The notes beneath the pieces are model-generated. The model was not told the origin of the DNA, did no database searches, and worked only from the letters and a program-made list of their open reading frames with translations. Of a stretch of DNA of 64,000 bases, positions 37,383-45,677 are shown piece by piece; the stretch's first letter is position 1; the number at the start of each line of letters is the position of its first letter. Source of the DNA: Pseudomonas sp. MM213. GTDB lineage: Bacteria; Pseudomonadota; Gammaproteobacteria; Pseudomonadales; Pseudomonadaceae. Location of the stretch: assembly GCF_020423045.1 (NCBI RefSeq), contig NZ_CP081943.1, forward strand, positions 5,456,001 through 5,520,000, in the 5' to 3' direction. A program made the translations under genes and the position numbers.

Positions 37383-39156
37383 TCGTCTCGCGCTCACACG
37401 AGCGCTTGCGGAGCTCGAACGCAACCCGGAGCAATACGATGCAGCACACGAGCGCAGGCACTGCATCGTCCTGGCTGGTCCCGGCAGCGGTAAAACCAAG
37501 ACTTTGACCACCGCCATGGCGCGCACGCTAATGGAGGACGTGGTCGATCCGCGCGGGGTCGCCTGCATCACCTATAACAACGAGTGCGCGATCGAACTTG
37601 AAACGCGTCTCGCGAAGTTCGGCATCATGACCAGCGATCGCAGTTTCATTGGTACCGTCCACAGTTTTGCGCTCACTCAAGTCATTGCGCCTTATGCACG
37701 CTGCATTGCGGGGCTTCTCCCTAACGACTTTCGCGTGGCTACACGGAGTGAGATCAGCGCCGCGGTCGAGGCAGCCTATGAGGCAGTGTTCGGCGATGCA
37801 GGCAACCCACAAGACCGCTGGCGCTTCGCCGAGGAAAAACGCCGCTGCGATGTCGATCGCAGCCTGCCCTCCTGGAGAGGGCAAAACTACGAACTTGCCG
37901 ATTTCATTGAGGCCTATGAGGCCGAGTTACGACGCAATGGCTTGATCGACTTCGACGACATGCCGCTTATCGCTTTTCGCATGATCAAGGATCATCACTG
38001 GATCCGTGGCGCACTACGAGCTCGCTTCCCAGTCCTGTTCGTTGACGAATATCAGGATCTGGGCCACGCGCTCCACGAGTTGGTGTTGCTGCTCTGCTTC
38101 GAAAGCGGCATTCGTCTGTTCGCGGTAGGGGATGCCGATCAGTCCATTTACGGTTTCACGGGTGCCAACCCAGAACTGCTTCAAAGCCTAACCGAACGGG
38201 GTGATGTCAGTACGATCCGTCTGCGCTTCAACTATCGCTCGGGTGCGAAGATCATCCGCGCCTCCTTGGGTGCGCTCGGCGAAGAGCGCGATTATCGCGG
38301 TGTTGAAGGCGCTCCCGATGGCGAACTGACCTTCTGGCCTGTAAACGGAGACCACAATCTACAGGCGCAACATATCGCCGAGACCATCCTGCCAACGCTG
38401 CTCGGCCGCGGCTTTCAATCCGAACAGATTGCCATCCTCTATCGCGCCGCATGGCTCGGCGACAAAGTCGCCGAAACACTCGAACGCTCTAATACAGCCT
38501 TTATACGCACCGACAGTAATGCGCTGGTTAAGCGCAGCTCCCGCCTTGCTCGCTTCATCGAAGCCTGTGCCGGCTGGGTAACGGGCGGATGGCGTGTAGC
38601 AGAACCACCCTATGACCGATTGCTCGGCCAAGCTCTTGCTCTCGTCTATGGCGGGCGGGCGAGCGAGATCGAGGAACAGGCGCTTTCACGCCAATTGATA
38701 GCGTTCCTGCGCAGCTGTATTGATGCGGGTGAGACTACACACGCTTGGTTGCGCCGCTTTTACCAAGAGCTGATCGCACCATGGCAGGCCATAACACGAA
38801 ACGCCCATCAGGAATGGGAGGTTTGCTCGGAAATGATGGAGCGGACCAATCCGGAGCAGGGCCGTGACATGCCGCTCATTGCTTTCTCTGGCCGGATTGA
38901 AGGCTCCGGTCGCATCACCTTGAGTACGTTACACAGCGCCAAGGGGCGCGAATTTGATGCCGTCATTCTATTCGGCATCAACAATGGCGATTTCCCCAGC
39001 AAGCGTGACAAGCAGAGTGACCGGGCGCTTCGTGAGGCGCGCCGGCTGTTCTATGTTGGTGTGACACGCCCTCGAAAAGAACTGGTGCTTGTCTATCAGA
39101 AGAATTTTCACTCGCCCTGGGTCGCTGAACTCTATCAGCGCAGTCAGCAGGGGTGA
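37375..39156 (+). CDS. gajB: Gabija protein GajB, UvrD-like helicase
   Basis: A 593-residue SF1A (UvrD/Rep-like) helicase. Motifs in order: AGPGSGKTKTL (I), VDEYQD (II), GDADQSIYGFTGA (III), FNYRSG (IV), TLHSAKGREFD (V) and VGVTRPRKEL (VI). It begins at a GTG inside the end of gajA, so translation is coupled. GajB is thought to sense DNA ends and activate GajA. It is longer than the roughly 500-residue founding GajB, with an extra region between motifs IV and V. Transcription runs toward the integrase gene, which is convergent. Confidence 0.88.
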   Translation: MSNRLALTRALAELERNPEQYDAAHERRHCIVLAGPGSGKTKTLTTAMARTLMEDVVDPRGVACITYNNECAIELETRLAKFGIMTSDRSFIGTVHSFALTQVIAPYARCIAGLLPNDFRVATRSEISAAVEAAYEAVFGDAGNPQDRWRFAEEKRRCDVDRSLPSWRGQNYELADFIEAYEAELRRNGLIDFDDMPLIAFRMIKDHHWIRGALRARFPVLFVDEYQDLGHALHELVLLLCFESGIRLFAVGDADQSIYGFTGANPELLQSLTERGDVSTIRLRFNYRSGAKIIRASLGALGEERDYRGVEGAPDGELTFWPVNGDHNLQAQHIAETILPTLLGRGFQSEQIAILYRAAWLGDKVAETLERSNTAFIRTDSNALVKRSSRLARFIEACAGWVTGGWRVAEPPYDRLLGQALALVYGGRASEIEEQALSRQLIAFLRSCIDAGETTHAWLRRFYQELIAPWQAITRNAHQEWEVCSEMMERTNPEQGRDMPLIAFSGRIEGSGRITLSTLHSAKGREFDAVILFGINNGDFPSKRDKQSDRALREARRLFYVGVTRPRKELVLVYQKNFHSPWVAELYQRSQQG

Positions 39157-39261
39157 GATCTGCTTGGTTCGTTGCGTTACTGCTGACGCCATTATCGTCT
39201 CTGAATCGCTTTTGAGTTTCTGTACTTTACGGATGGAACTCCCTCTCGTATCTACGAACTC

Positions 39262-40518
39262 TCAGCGTATTGAGACGACTTTTCTGTTCTGATTTTCCTT
39301 GATAGCTGACATTGAGAGGTTGCCGGTCGCTGCTTCCTGGATGTGTTCGCTCCACCAGGACATCATCGGTCGTCTGCGTTCGATGTAGTCCGCCCGGTTA
39401 TAAGCACTGCGAACCTCATCCTTGTCCACGTGGGCAAGCGCCACCTCGATCAGTTCAGGATCCCAACCGTGCTCGTTGAGGATGGTACTAGCCATTGAAC
39501 GCATGCCATGGCTTACCAGACGACCTTCGAAGCCCATGCGCTTTAGCGCCATATTGGCTGTCTGGCTGTTGCAGTGGGTGCGAGGATTACGGTCTGCAGG
39601 GAACACGTACTCTCGGTGCCCACTGTAGGGCTTGATTGCTTCCAAGAGTGCCATGGCTTGCTCCGTGAGGGGGATAATGTGCGTCCGGCGTTTCTTCATG
39701 CGTTCTGCTGGAATCGTCCAGATCCGCTTGTCGAAGTCGATATCTGCCCAGCGGGTGGTTGCTGCCTCGGCAGGGCGGGTCATGGTGTGGAGCTGCCATT
39801 CGATCAGGCAGCGTGTCGTCCTTTTTATGCTGGCGTTGGCGATTGCTACCATGAGCTCATTCAGCTCATCGGGAGGGAGTGCCGCCATATTCTTCTTTTT
39901 CGGTTTCTTGAAGACTGAGCGGATCCCGCTAAGAGGGTTCGCGTGAATTAGTCCCGAATTGACCCCGTAGGTCATGATCTCGTTGAGTCGCTGTGTCAGG
40001 CGTTTAACGGTTTCGAGGCTGCCCTTGGTTTCAAGGGGTCTGAGCAAATTAATGACCTTAGGGGCACTGATGTCTGAGATCGGTGTGGTGCCCAGGTCCG
40101 GGAAGATGTGCAGCGTGAGAGAGCGCCAAATGTCTTCGGCATAGGCTGGGGTGACTGAGTCCTTTTTGAGTTCAAACCACGCTGTCGTCACGTTTTCGAA
40201 AGTGTGTTCTGTGGCCGCTTTTTTCGCTTGTCGATCCGCGTCGCGCCTCTCTTTCGGGTCCAGCCCCTGAGCAACGAGCTCCCTGGCCTCCACGGTTCGC
40301 TTGCGTGCTTGAGCCAGGCTCACCTCGGGGAAGGTGCCTAGTCCCATGTTGATCCGTTTTTTAGTTACGGGATGGATATAGTTGAAATTCCACAGCCTTG
40401 AGCCATTGATTCTCACTCGCATTTGAAGGCCGTTGCCATCAGTCAGCGTGTAGTCCTTTTCCTTAGGTTTGGCGGCTTTGACTTTGAGGTCTGAAAGGCG
40501 CGTGGCTTGGGCACCCAT
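39262..40518 (-). CDS. int: Tyrosine-type site-specific integrase (P4-like)
   Basis: A 418-residue P4-type tyrosine recombinase: N-terminal DUF4102-like arm-binding domain (LSDLKVKAAKPKEKDYTLTDG.GLQMRV), core-binding domain, then the catalytic domain with arginine in TMTRPAEA, SHGMRSMAST (HxxR) and the tyrosine near the end (RSAYNRADYIERRR). The ATG at 40518 matches family starts and has GGAG upstream. It lies 185 bp downstream of the ssrA 3' end in the same direction, the usual layout for elements that use tmRNA as attachment site. Paired TTGGAATAC sites lie directly upstream and may let the protein repress its own gene. Confidence 0.93.
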   Translation of the reverse strand: MGAQATRLSDLKVKAAKPKEKDYTLTDGNGLQMRVRINGSRLWNFNYIHPVTKKRINMGLGTFPEVSLAQARKRTVEARELVAQGLDPKERRDADRQAKKAATEHTFENVTTAWFELKKDSVTPAYAEDIWRSLTLHIFPDLGTTPISDISAPKVINLLRPLETKGSLETVKRLTQRLNEIMTYGVNSGLIHANPLSGIRSVFKKPKKKNMAALPPDELNELMVAIANASIKRTTRCLIEWQLHTMTRPAEAATTRWADIDFDKRIWTIPAERMKKRRTHIIPLTEQAMALLEAIKPYSGHREYVFPADRNPRTHCNSQTANMALKRMGFEGRLVSHGMRSMASTILNEHGWDPELIEVALAHVDKDEVRSAYNRADYIERRRPMMSWWSEHIQEAATGNLSMSAIKENQNRKVVSIR

Positions 40519-40540
40519 GGTGTACTCCAGTGCTGTTTGT

Positions 40541-40588
40541 GTATTCCAAAAATTACCAGCTGAGAGCTTGGAATACCACTTGGAATAC
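40541..40588. repeat. TTGGAATAC sites at the right end (putative integrase arm sites)
   Basis: Direct copies begin at 40568 and 40580, and an inverted copy (GTATTCCAA) lies at 40541–40549. They match the left-end pair in sequence, orientation and 12-bp spacing and overlap the integrase promoter region. Confidence 0.7.
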
Positions 40589-40664
40589 ACAGTCCCATAG
40601 ACGTTCGTGGACGCTCAGGGATCTTGTTAGCGCTGCAGTCCCCGTATTTACTGGGTTTCAGGCA

Positions 40665-40691
40665 CAAAAAAAGACGTCCGTGGACGTCTTT
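40665..40691 (-). terminator. Terminator downstream of ssrA, element-borne
   Basis: AAAGACGTCC/GGACGTCTTT forms a near-perfect palindrome followed on the minus strand by a run of seven to eight T. It stops tmRNA transcription 12 bp past the CCA and differs in stem sequence from the terminator at the far end of the island. Confidence 0.8.
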
Positions 40692-40702
40692 AGATGTGTA
40701 TT

Positions 40703-41096
40703 TGGTGGAGCCGGGGGGATTTGAACCCCCGTCCGCCAGTACTCCGCTGTCGGTACTACATGCGTAGCCGTGTCTATTAAGTTAACCCTCAGCGACCCGA
40801 CGGGCAGGGTGCTTTGGGCGAGTTGTGTAAGTTTTAGCCGCTTCGTCCACAACGTACTGCACGGCGATTCTGTTCTATATGACAATCACTTTGGGTTTAC
40901 AGACATCCCCTGATGATTGCTGGACCCGAAGGTACCAGAAGGGAAGGGCTAAGGCTGCTTACGCAGCGAGAGCGTATTCCCCGTAGGTTTCGTCATTGGC
41001 AACTATAAGAAGTTGCAACAGTGGATTTACGAGTTCTGTTACCAACTCGGCATGCACCTAAAGTTTCGCGACCGGCGTCGAATCCTAAACGGCCCC
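40703..41096 (-). ncRNA. ssrA: Transfer-messenger RNA (tmRNA)
   Basis: A 394-nt tmRNA. The 5' end reads GGGGCCGTTTAGGATTCGAC and the 3' end GTTCAAATCCCCCCGGC-TCCACCA, which pair to form the alanine-type acceptor stem with a T arm. The tag reading frame lies at 40959–41000 and encodes ANDETYGEYALAA followed by TAA, matching Pseudomonas tags. It rescues stalled ribosomes together with SmpB, whose gene is 10 kb to the right. The 3' end is the attachment site of the island and was rebuilt exactly enough to keep the acceptor stem and CCA. Confidence 0.97.
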
Positions 41097-41099
41097 GTG

Positions 41100-41150
41100 C
41101 CTGTTGCTCTGTGAATCAAAGTGAGCAGCAAGCCTGCGCAGTGTACGCCA
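41100..41150. repeat. Repeat copy 1, upstream of ssrA
   Basis: CCTGTTGCTCTGTGAATC followed by a GAGCAGCAAGCCTGCG block. It is about 85% identical over 50 bp to 41711–41761. GTTGCTC and GAGCA(G/A)C can form a stem. Located directly before the ssrA 5' end, it lies in the tmRNA promoter region. Confidence 0.6.
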
Positions 41151-41209
41151 ACGTGGCTCAGAAGGCCACCCGATGCTTGGCGCGAGTGATCATGGGGTGG
41201 GATCTTTGC

Positions 41210-41464
41210 TCAGTTTGCCAGCGACAATCCCTGGGTGGCCTCGGTGACGCATTTTTTGTCGTCCCCGGCAGCTTTTGAAGCTTCGGCACTGGCCAGCAGT
41301 CTTTTGATCTCCATTGTGGTGTTGTCGGCGCTCGCCGGCAGTGCATTCACTTTGGCTTTGAGCTGTTGCAGCTTGCTCGTACACAGGTCGTTGTCCGCTG
41401 CAAATACGGGAGAAGCCAACAGTGCAGCAGACATGAGCAAACCAGCGATCGCGGTACGTTTCAT
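41210..41464 (-). CDS. Small exported protein, paralogue 1
   Basis: An 84-residue protein with a clear signal peptide (MKRTAIAGLLMSAALLASPVFA, cleaved after AFA-type site near residue 22). The mature part is short, charged and helical, with two cysteines (DLCTSKL... KKCVTEA) that could form a disulphide in the periplasm. AAGGAAA precedes the ATG at 41464. It is a diverged duplicate of the gene at 41796–42068 (same signal peptide pattern, C-x-N/S-K spacing and second cysteine). Function unknown. Confidence 0.65.
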   Translation of the reverse strand: MKRTAIAGLLMSAALLASPVFAADNDLCTSKLQQLKAKVNALPASADNTTMEIKRLLASAEASKAAGDDKKCVTEATQGLSLAN

Positions 41465-41644
41465 GGGTATTTCCTTGTACGGGTAGTCTCGGTGCTGCCA
41501 TAGGGGCGGGGGCTCGGCCGAGGTCGAAAAACAAGCCACGATTGATCGGCCCTAACTAAAAGACTACGACGCTGCGCAAGAATTCGCTTTTCACCTGAAG
41601 GCTATGGAAAAAAGGTCCATGCAGGACCAAACCCCAGAAGCAAC

Positions 41645-41667
41645 AAAACCCGCAGTTGGCGGGTTTT
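41645..41667. terminator. Terminator after paralogue 2
   Basis: AAAACCCGC and GCGGGTTTT form a 9-bp stem around AGTTG, with T-rich sequence on both sides. It lies about 130 bp downstream of the gene at 41796–42068. Confidence 0.7.
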
Positions 41668-41710
41668 GGTTTGTTTCGCATTGGGTGGAGCCATCCTGAG
41701 CGCTCCCTGG

Positions 41711-41761
41711 CCTGTTGCTCTGTGAATCTTGATGAGCAACAAGCCTGCGAGTTGAACGCCA
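41711..41761. repeat. Repeat copy 2, between the paralogues
   Basis: Matches 41100–41150 (shared start CCTGTTGCTCTGTGAATC, then GAGCAACAAGCCTGCG). On the minus strand it can fold as GTTGCTC...GAGCAAC. It sits just past the stop of paralogue 2, so the duplication of the small genes probably included this flank. Confidence 0.6.
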
Positions 41762-41795
41762 GGAAAGCCCAACCGAAGGTTGGCATTGTGCCGGG

Positions 41796-42068
41796 TTACT
41801 TCCCGCCTTTGTTCGCGTCCTTGATTTGCTTGATCGTTTGTTCTGTCTCGGCGATGCAATCGTCAGTCCCTTCCTTGGTGCCTTTTGCCTGATCGGCTTT
41901 GGCTTGCTTGACGCTGTCCATTACCTGATCAGACATTTCTGGAGGCGTCTGTGCCCTGGCATTTTCGATGGTTTTAATGTTGACCGCACAGAGGTCTTCA
42001 GCGGCAAACGAGGGGGACGCCATCAGCGAGACAGTAACGAACAGACCTAACAGTACAGAACGTTTCAT
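41796..42068 (-). CDS. Small exported protein, paralogue 2
   Basis: A 90-residue protein with a signal peptide (MKRSVLLGLFVTVSLMASPSFA) and a mature helical part with two cysteines (EDLCAVNI..., TDDCIAE) and a lysine-rich end. AGGAGAT precedes the ATG at 42068. It is the paralogue of the gene at 41210–41464. Together with the repeat pair this shows a local tandem duplication beside ssrA. Function unknown. Confidence 0.65.
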   Translation of the reverse strand: MKRSVLLGLFVTVSLMASPSFAAEDLCAVNIKTIENARAQTPPEMSDQVMDSVKQAKADQAKGTKEGTDDCIAETEQTIKQIKDANKGGK

Positions 42069-42198
42069 GAGTATCTCCTTGAACTGAGGGCTCAGGTGTT
42101 TACCGGCCATCAGAACGGGCTGCCGAGGTTGGGTAAGGCCCGGCAATGTCCGGGCTTAACCAGTGGACTACGACGATTTGTCAGGGTTCTATTTTTCT

Positions 42199-45009
42199 TC
42201 AGATGCCCCTCGGCTGTGTGACCCGATCCACCAGATAGACCAGCCCGTGGTAGTCGATTCCGCCATGTTGCGTCAGACCGATCTCACAGGTGCGGCTGGT
42301 CGAAATCCCCTCGCTGCACTGTTGCACCGCGTCCTTGAGCGTACGCAGCGAATGGGCATTCAGCTCCGGCGTGGTGAAGCCCTTGTCACCGGCAAATCCA
42401 CAGCAGTGAATGCCTTCGGGGATGACCACGTTTTTGCTGCACTTGCGCGCCAGATCAATCAGCGCCTGGCTTTCCCCGAGGTGCTGAGTGCTGCACGTGA
42501 CATGCACGGCGATGGGCGCTTCCTGCGGTGTGAAGTCGAGTCGATCCATCAAATGCGTACGGATGAAACGCACTGGGTCGTACAGGTCCAGTCGAACATC
42601 TCCCAGGTCCTGAACCAGTCGCAAGGTGCAGGGGCTGGTGTCGCAGTAGATCGGATCGAGCCCGCCACGGCTGGCGTGCAGTAGTGCGCCAATCAGTTCC
42701 TGGCGCTTGTGTTCGGCCTGTTCGGCGTAGCCCTTGGAGGCAAACGGCTGGCCGCAGCAGAGACTGTCCTGATTGTCCGGAAAGACTACCTGGTATCCGG
42801 CTTTTTCCAGCAGGCCACGGGTTTTGTCGTACAGCGACATTTGCTCTTTATCACCGGCCGCCGGGCCCATGACCCGCGAGACGCAAGCCGCCAGGTACAC
42901 CACGCGAGGGCGCTCGTCCGACACGATCGGGCTGAAGCGAATGGCTTTTTCTGGCTGCGGCATGGCGTTGGTCCATTGTGGGACCTGGCCTTTGGACAAC
43001 TTCGTCAGCGTTGCCGAAAGCTTCGCCAGACGTGGCGCCCCCAGCAGCATCCGCGCGCCATTGGCCACATGCAGGGTGAAACGGGCGCCTTGCAGCGCGG
43101 TGGCGAAATTGCCTTCCAGCCAATTGGCAGTTTTCGTATGCGTCGCCTTACGGCCGCGAAGCTTTTTCACCAGCTCGCCAGTGTTGATTCCTACAGGGCA
43201 ACGCTGTGCGCACAACCCGGTGGCGGCGCAGGTGTCGATGCCTTGGTATTCGTAAGCGGCTTCGAGTTCCGTGGTGTCCACACCGGCACGTTTTTTTGCC
43301 TGAATGTCTCGCCAGATCACGATGCGCTGGCGCGGGCTCAGGGTCAGGCCTTTCGACGGGCAGACCGGCTCACAAAAACCGCACTCGATGCACTTATCCA
43401 CAATCTCGTCGGCGGCCGGCAACGGCTTCAGATGTTTGAGGTGGATCTGCGGATCGTCACTGAGGACCACGTCCGGGTTGAGAATGCCGTTAGGGTCGAG
43501 CAGGCGTTTGAGCTGCCACATCAACTGGTAGGCATCGCTGCCCCATTCCAGCTCCACGAACGGCGCCATGTTGCGACCGGTGCCGTGCTCGGCTTTCAGC
43601 GAGCCGCCGAATTCCACCGCGACCAACTGCGCCACGTCGTCCATGAACGCCTGATAGCGTGCGACTTCTTCCGGGTTGTTGAAGCCTTGGGTGAAGACGA
43701 AGTGCAGATTACCTTCCAGCGCGTGTCCGAAAAGGATCGCTTCGTCGTAGTGATGCTTGTCGAACAACTCGATCAGACGATTCACGCCGATGGCCAGTTG
43801 TTCTACCGGGAAGGTCACGTCTTCGATGATCACCGTGGTGCCGGTTTTGCGCACCGCGCCAACGGCGGGGAAGGTGTCCTTGCGAATGGCCCAGAGGCGG
43901 GCGTTCTCGATTGGGTCTTCGGTGAAGTCGACCTGTTTTTCCACGGGGAACGAAGTCAGCGACGCCATGATTTGCGCCAATTGCTCGTGCAGCAAAGTCG
44001 ACGACGCCGCGCGGGATTCGATCAGCAGTGCGCAGGCATTGTTCGACAGATGCTGTACGAAATCCGGCATGCCGGGTTTGTTCTGTACTGAACGCAGACT
44101 GCGACGGTCGAGCAGTTCCACGGCCGACACCGGTTGGCTTTTCAGTACAGTGACGGCGTTGCAGCAGGTCTCCACATCCGGGAACACGATCAGTGCCGAC
44201 GCCTTGTTCGGGTGGTCGATCACCGTGTCGTAGGTCACGGCACTGATGAACCCCAGCGTGCCTTCGGAACCCACCAGCAAGTGGCTCAAGATATCCACAG
44301 GCTCGTCGTAATCCACCAGGGCGTTGAGTGACAGGCCAGTGGTATTTTTCAGACGGTATTTGTGGCGGATTTTTGCAGCCAATTCGGAATTGGCGCGGGT
44401 CTCGCGGCCCAGTGTCGCTAAACGTTCAAGCAACGCTGCGTGGCTCTCACGAAACGCCGCGACGCTCGCCGCATCTTCGGTGTCGAGACGGCTGCCGTCG
44501 GCGAGCACCAGGCGAATACCGGCCAGTGTGTGATAGGTATTTTGCGCCGTGCCGCAGCACATGCCGCTGGCGTTATTGGCGACGATACCGCCGATTTTGC
44601 AGGCGTTGATCGAGGCTGGGTCGGGACCGATCTTGCGTCCGAACGGCGCCAGCCACGCGTTGGCCTGTGCGCCGATGACGCCCGGCTGCAGACGGATTTG
44701 CGTGCCTTGTCCGCGGATCTCGCGCCCGTTCCAGTTATCCCCAAGCACGATCAGCACCGAATCGCTGATGGCCTGGCCGGACAGGCTGGTGCCGGCGGCG
44801 CGGAAGGTCACCGGAACCTGATCCCGTTGCGCCAGTTTCAGTAGCGCCACCACTTCATCTTCAGACTCGACGCGGATCACCAGTTGCGGAATCAACCGGT
44901 AGAAACTGGCATCGGTGCCGAACGCCAATGTCGACAAGGGGTCGTCGAACCGTCGTTCTTGAGGTATCAGTTGCTGCGCATCTCGCAGGAAAGTCGCCGG
45001 TAGAGTCAT
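42199..45009 (-). CDS. FAD/Fe-S D-lactate dehydrogenase (Dld-II type)
   Basis: A 936-residue membrane-associated oxidase that should convert D-lactate to pyruvate and pass electrons to quinone. The N-terminal half is a VAO-type FAD domain (FRAAGTSLSGQAISD; GGIVANNASGMCCG; LLVGSEGTLGFIS). Then come two 4Fe-4S motifs CIECGFCEPVCPS and CAATGLCAQRCPVG, and a C-terminal CCG domain pair (SLCCGQPFASKG; IHCCGFAGDKG). It is the last gene of the lactate operon and overlaps lutC by four bases (ATGA). The fused layout and the context favour D-lactate over glycolate or 2-hydroxyglutarate, but related enzymes use those. Confidence 0.85.
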   Translation of the reverse strand: MTLPATFLRDAQQLIPQERRFDDPLSTLAFGTDASFYRLIPQLVIRVESEDEVVALLKLAQRDQVPVTFRAAGTSLSGQAISDSVLIVLGDNWNGREIRGQGTQIRLQPGVIGAQANAWLAPFGRKIGPDPASINACKIGGIVANNASGMCCGTAQNTYHTLAGIRLVLADGSRLDTEDAASVAAFRESHAALLERLATLGRETRANSELAAKIRHKYRLKNTTGLSLNALVDYDEPVDILSHLLVGSEGTLGFISAVTYDTVIDHPNKASALIVFPDVETCCNAVTVLKSQPVSAVELLDRRSLRSVQNKPGMPDFVQHLSNNACALLIESRAASSTLLHEQLAQIMASLTSFPVEKQVDFTEDPIENARLWAIRKDTFPAVGAVRKTGTTVIIEDVTFPVEQLAIGVNRLIELFDKHHYDEAILFGHALEGNLHFVFTQGFNNPEEVARYQAFMDDVAQLVAVEFGGSLKAEHGTGRNMAPFVELEWGSDAYQLMWQLKRLLDPNGILNPDVVLSDDPQIHLKHLKPLPAADEIVDKCIECGFCEPVCPSKGLTLSPRQRIVIWRDIQAKKRAGVDTTELEAAYEYQGIDTCAATGLCAQRCPVGINTGELVKKLRGRKATHTKTANWLEGNFATALQGARFTLHVANGARMLLGAPRLAKLSATLTKLSKGQVPQWTNAMPQPEKAIRFSPIVSDERPRVVYLAACVSRVMGPAAGDKEQMSLYDKTRGLLEKAGYQVVFPDNQDSLCCGQPFASKGYAEQAEHKRQELIGALLHASRGGLDPIYCDTSPCTLRLVQDLGDVRLDLYDPVRFIRTHLMDRLDFTPQEAPIAVHVTCSTQHLGESQALIDLARKCSKNVVIPEGIHCCGFAGDKGFTTPELNAHSLRTLKDAVQQCSEGISTSRTCEIGLTQHGGIDYHGLVYLVDRVTQPRGI

Positions 45010-45677
45010 TGGTCCTCCAGGATCAAAACCACCAGGTCTTTCGGGCCGTGGGCACCGTAAGCCAGGACTTGTTCGATGTCGGCCGTTTTCGACGGGCCGG
45101 ACACTAACAGCGCGTTGGTCGGCATGCCGTGAGCCCAGTTGAACTCCTGCTGCACCTGATAGAAGTTGTCACGGATTTCACTGGCCTTGAGCAGGGCGAA
45201 ATGTACGGGTGGCACCAGGCTCATCAAGCGTGGTTCTTCCCGCGTCGGCCAGAGAATCAGACTACCTGTGGCGGCGATTGCGCCGAGGGTGGTGGTGAGG
45301 CTGGCCGGTGTGTCGTTGAACAGCTCGGCTTTCCATTCTTCCACCGGACGGTCGTAGGCCTGCAGCGTCGGCAAGCCGGGATTTTTCGCCCAGTGCTGAG
45401 TGACACGTTGACCGTGCGACGTCGTCGGCGCAATCAACAGGCTCGGCAGCTGACGATCCTGCAGCAACTGAGCAAGCAACGAAGGCCAGGCTTCGCCGGA
45501 CGTCAGATGGATTTCTGTGTGCACCGCTTCCATCAGTTTGCGCAGCTGCGGAATGCGTTGTTCGGGGGCGTAGGTGTACGGCGCTGTCACCAGTTCGACG
45601 TCGAACTCGTCAGGCACGGGCGTGGTGCCGGTCAGACTTTTCCGTAACTTGGCGAGGATGTTTTGCTTGGCGCTCAT
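45006..45677 (-). CDS. lutC: L-lactate utilization protein LutC
   Basis: A 223-residue LUD-domain protein (LutC/LldG/YkgG), a subunit of the LutABC L-lactate oxidase complex. The LUD features are SLTTTLGAIAATGSLIL near the middle and GPSKTADIEQVLAYGAHGPKDL at the C-terminus. It has no metal or flavin motif, as is normal for the family. The ATG at 45677 overlaps the lutB stop by one base (TGATG), and its own stop overlaps the dehydrogenase start, so translation is coupled on both sides. Confidence 0.9.
   Translation of the reverse strand: MSAKQNILAKLRKSLTGTTPVPDEFDVELVTAPYTYAPEQRIPQLRKLMEAVHTEIHLTSGEAWPSLLAQLLQDRQLPSLLIAPTTSHGQRVTQHWAKNPGLPTLQAYDRPVEEWKAELFNDTPASLTTTLGAIAATGSLILWPTREEPRLMSLVPPVHFALLKASEIRDNFYQVQQEFNWAHGMPTNALLVSGPSKTADIEQVLAYGAHGPKDLVVLILEDQ

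Noticed and set aside
35604..39156. Solitary OLD nuclease with an unrelated helicase
   Set aside because: The eight-base overlap and the UvrD-type partner match Gabija.
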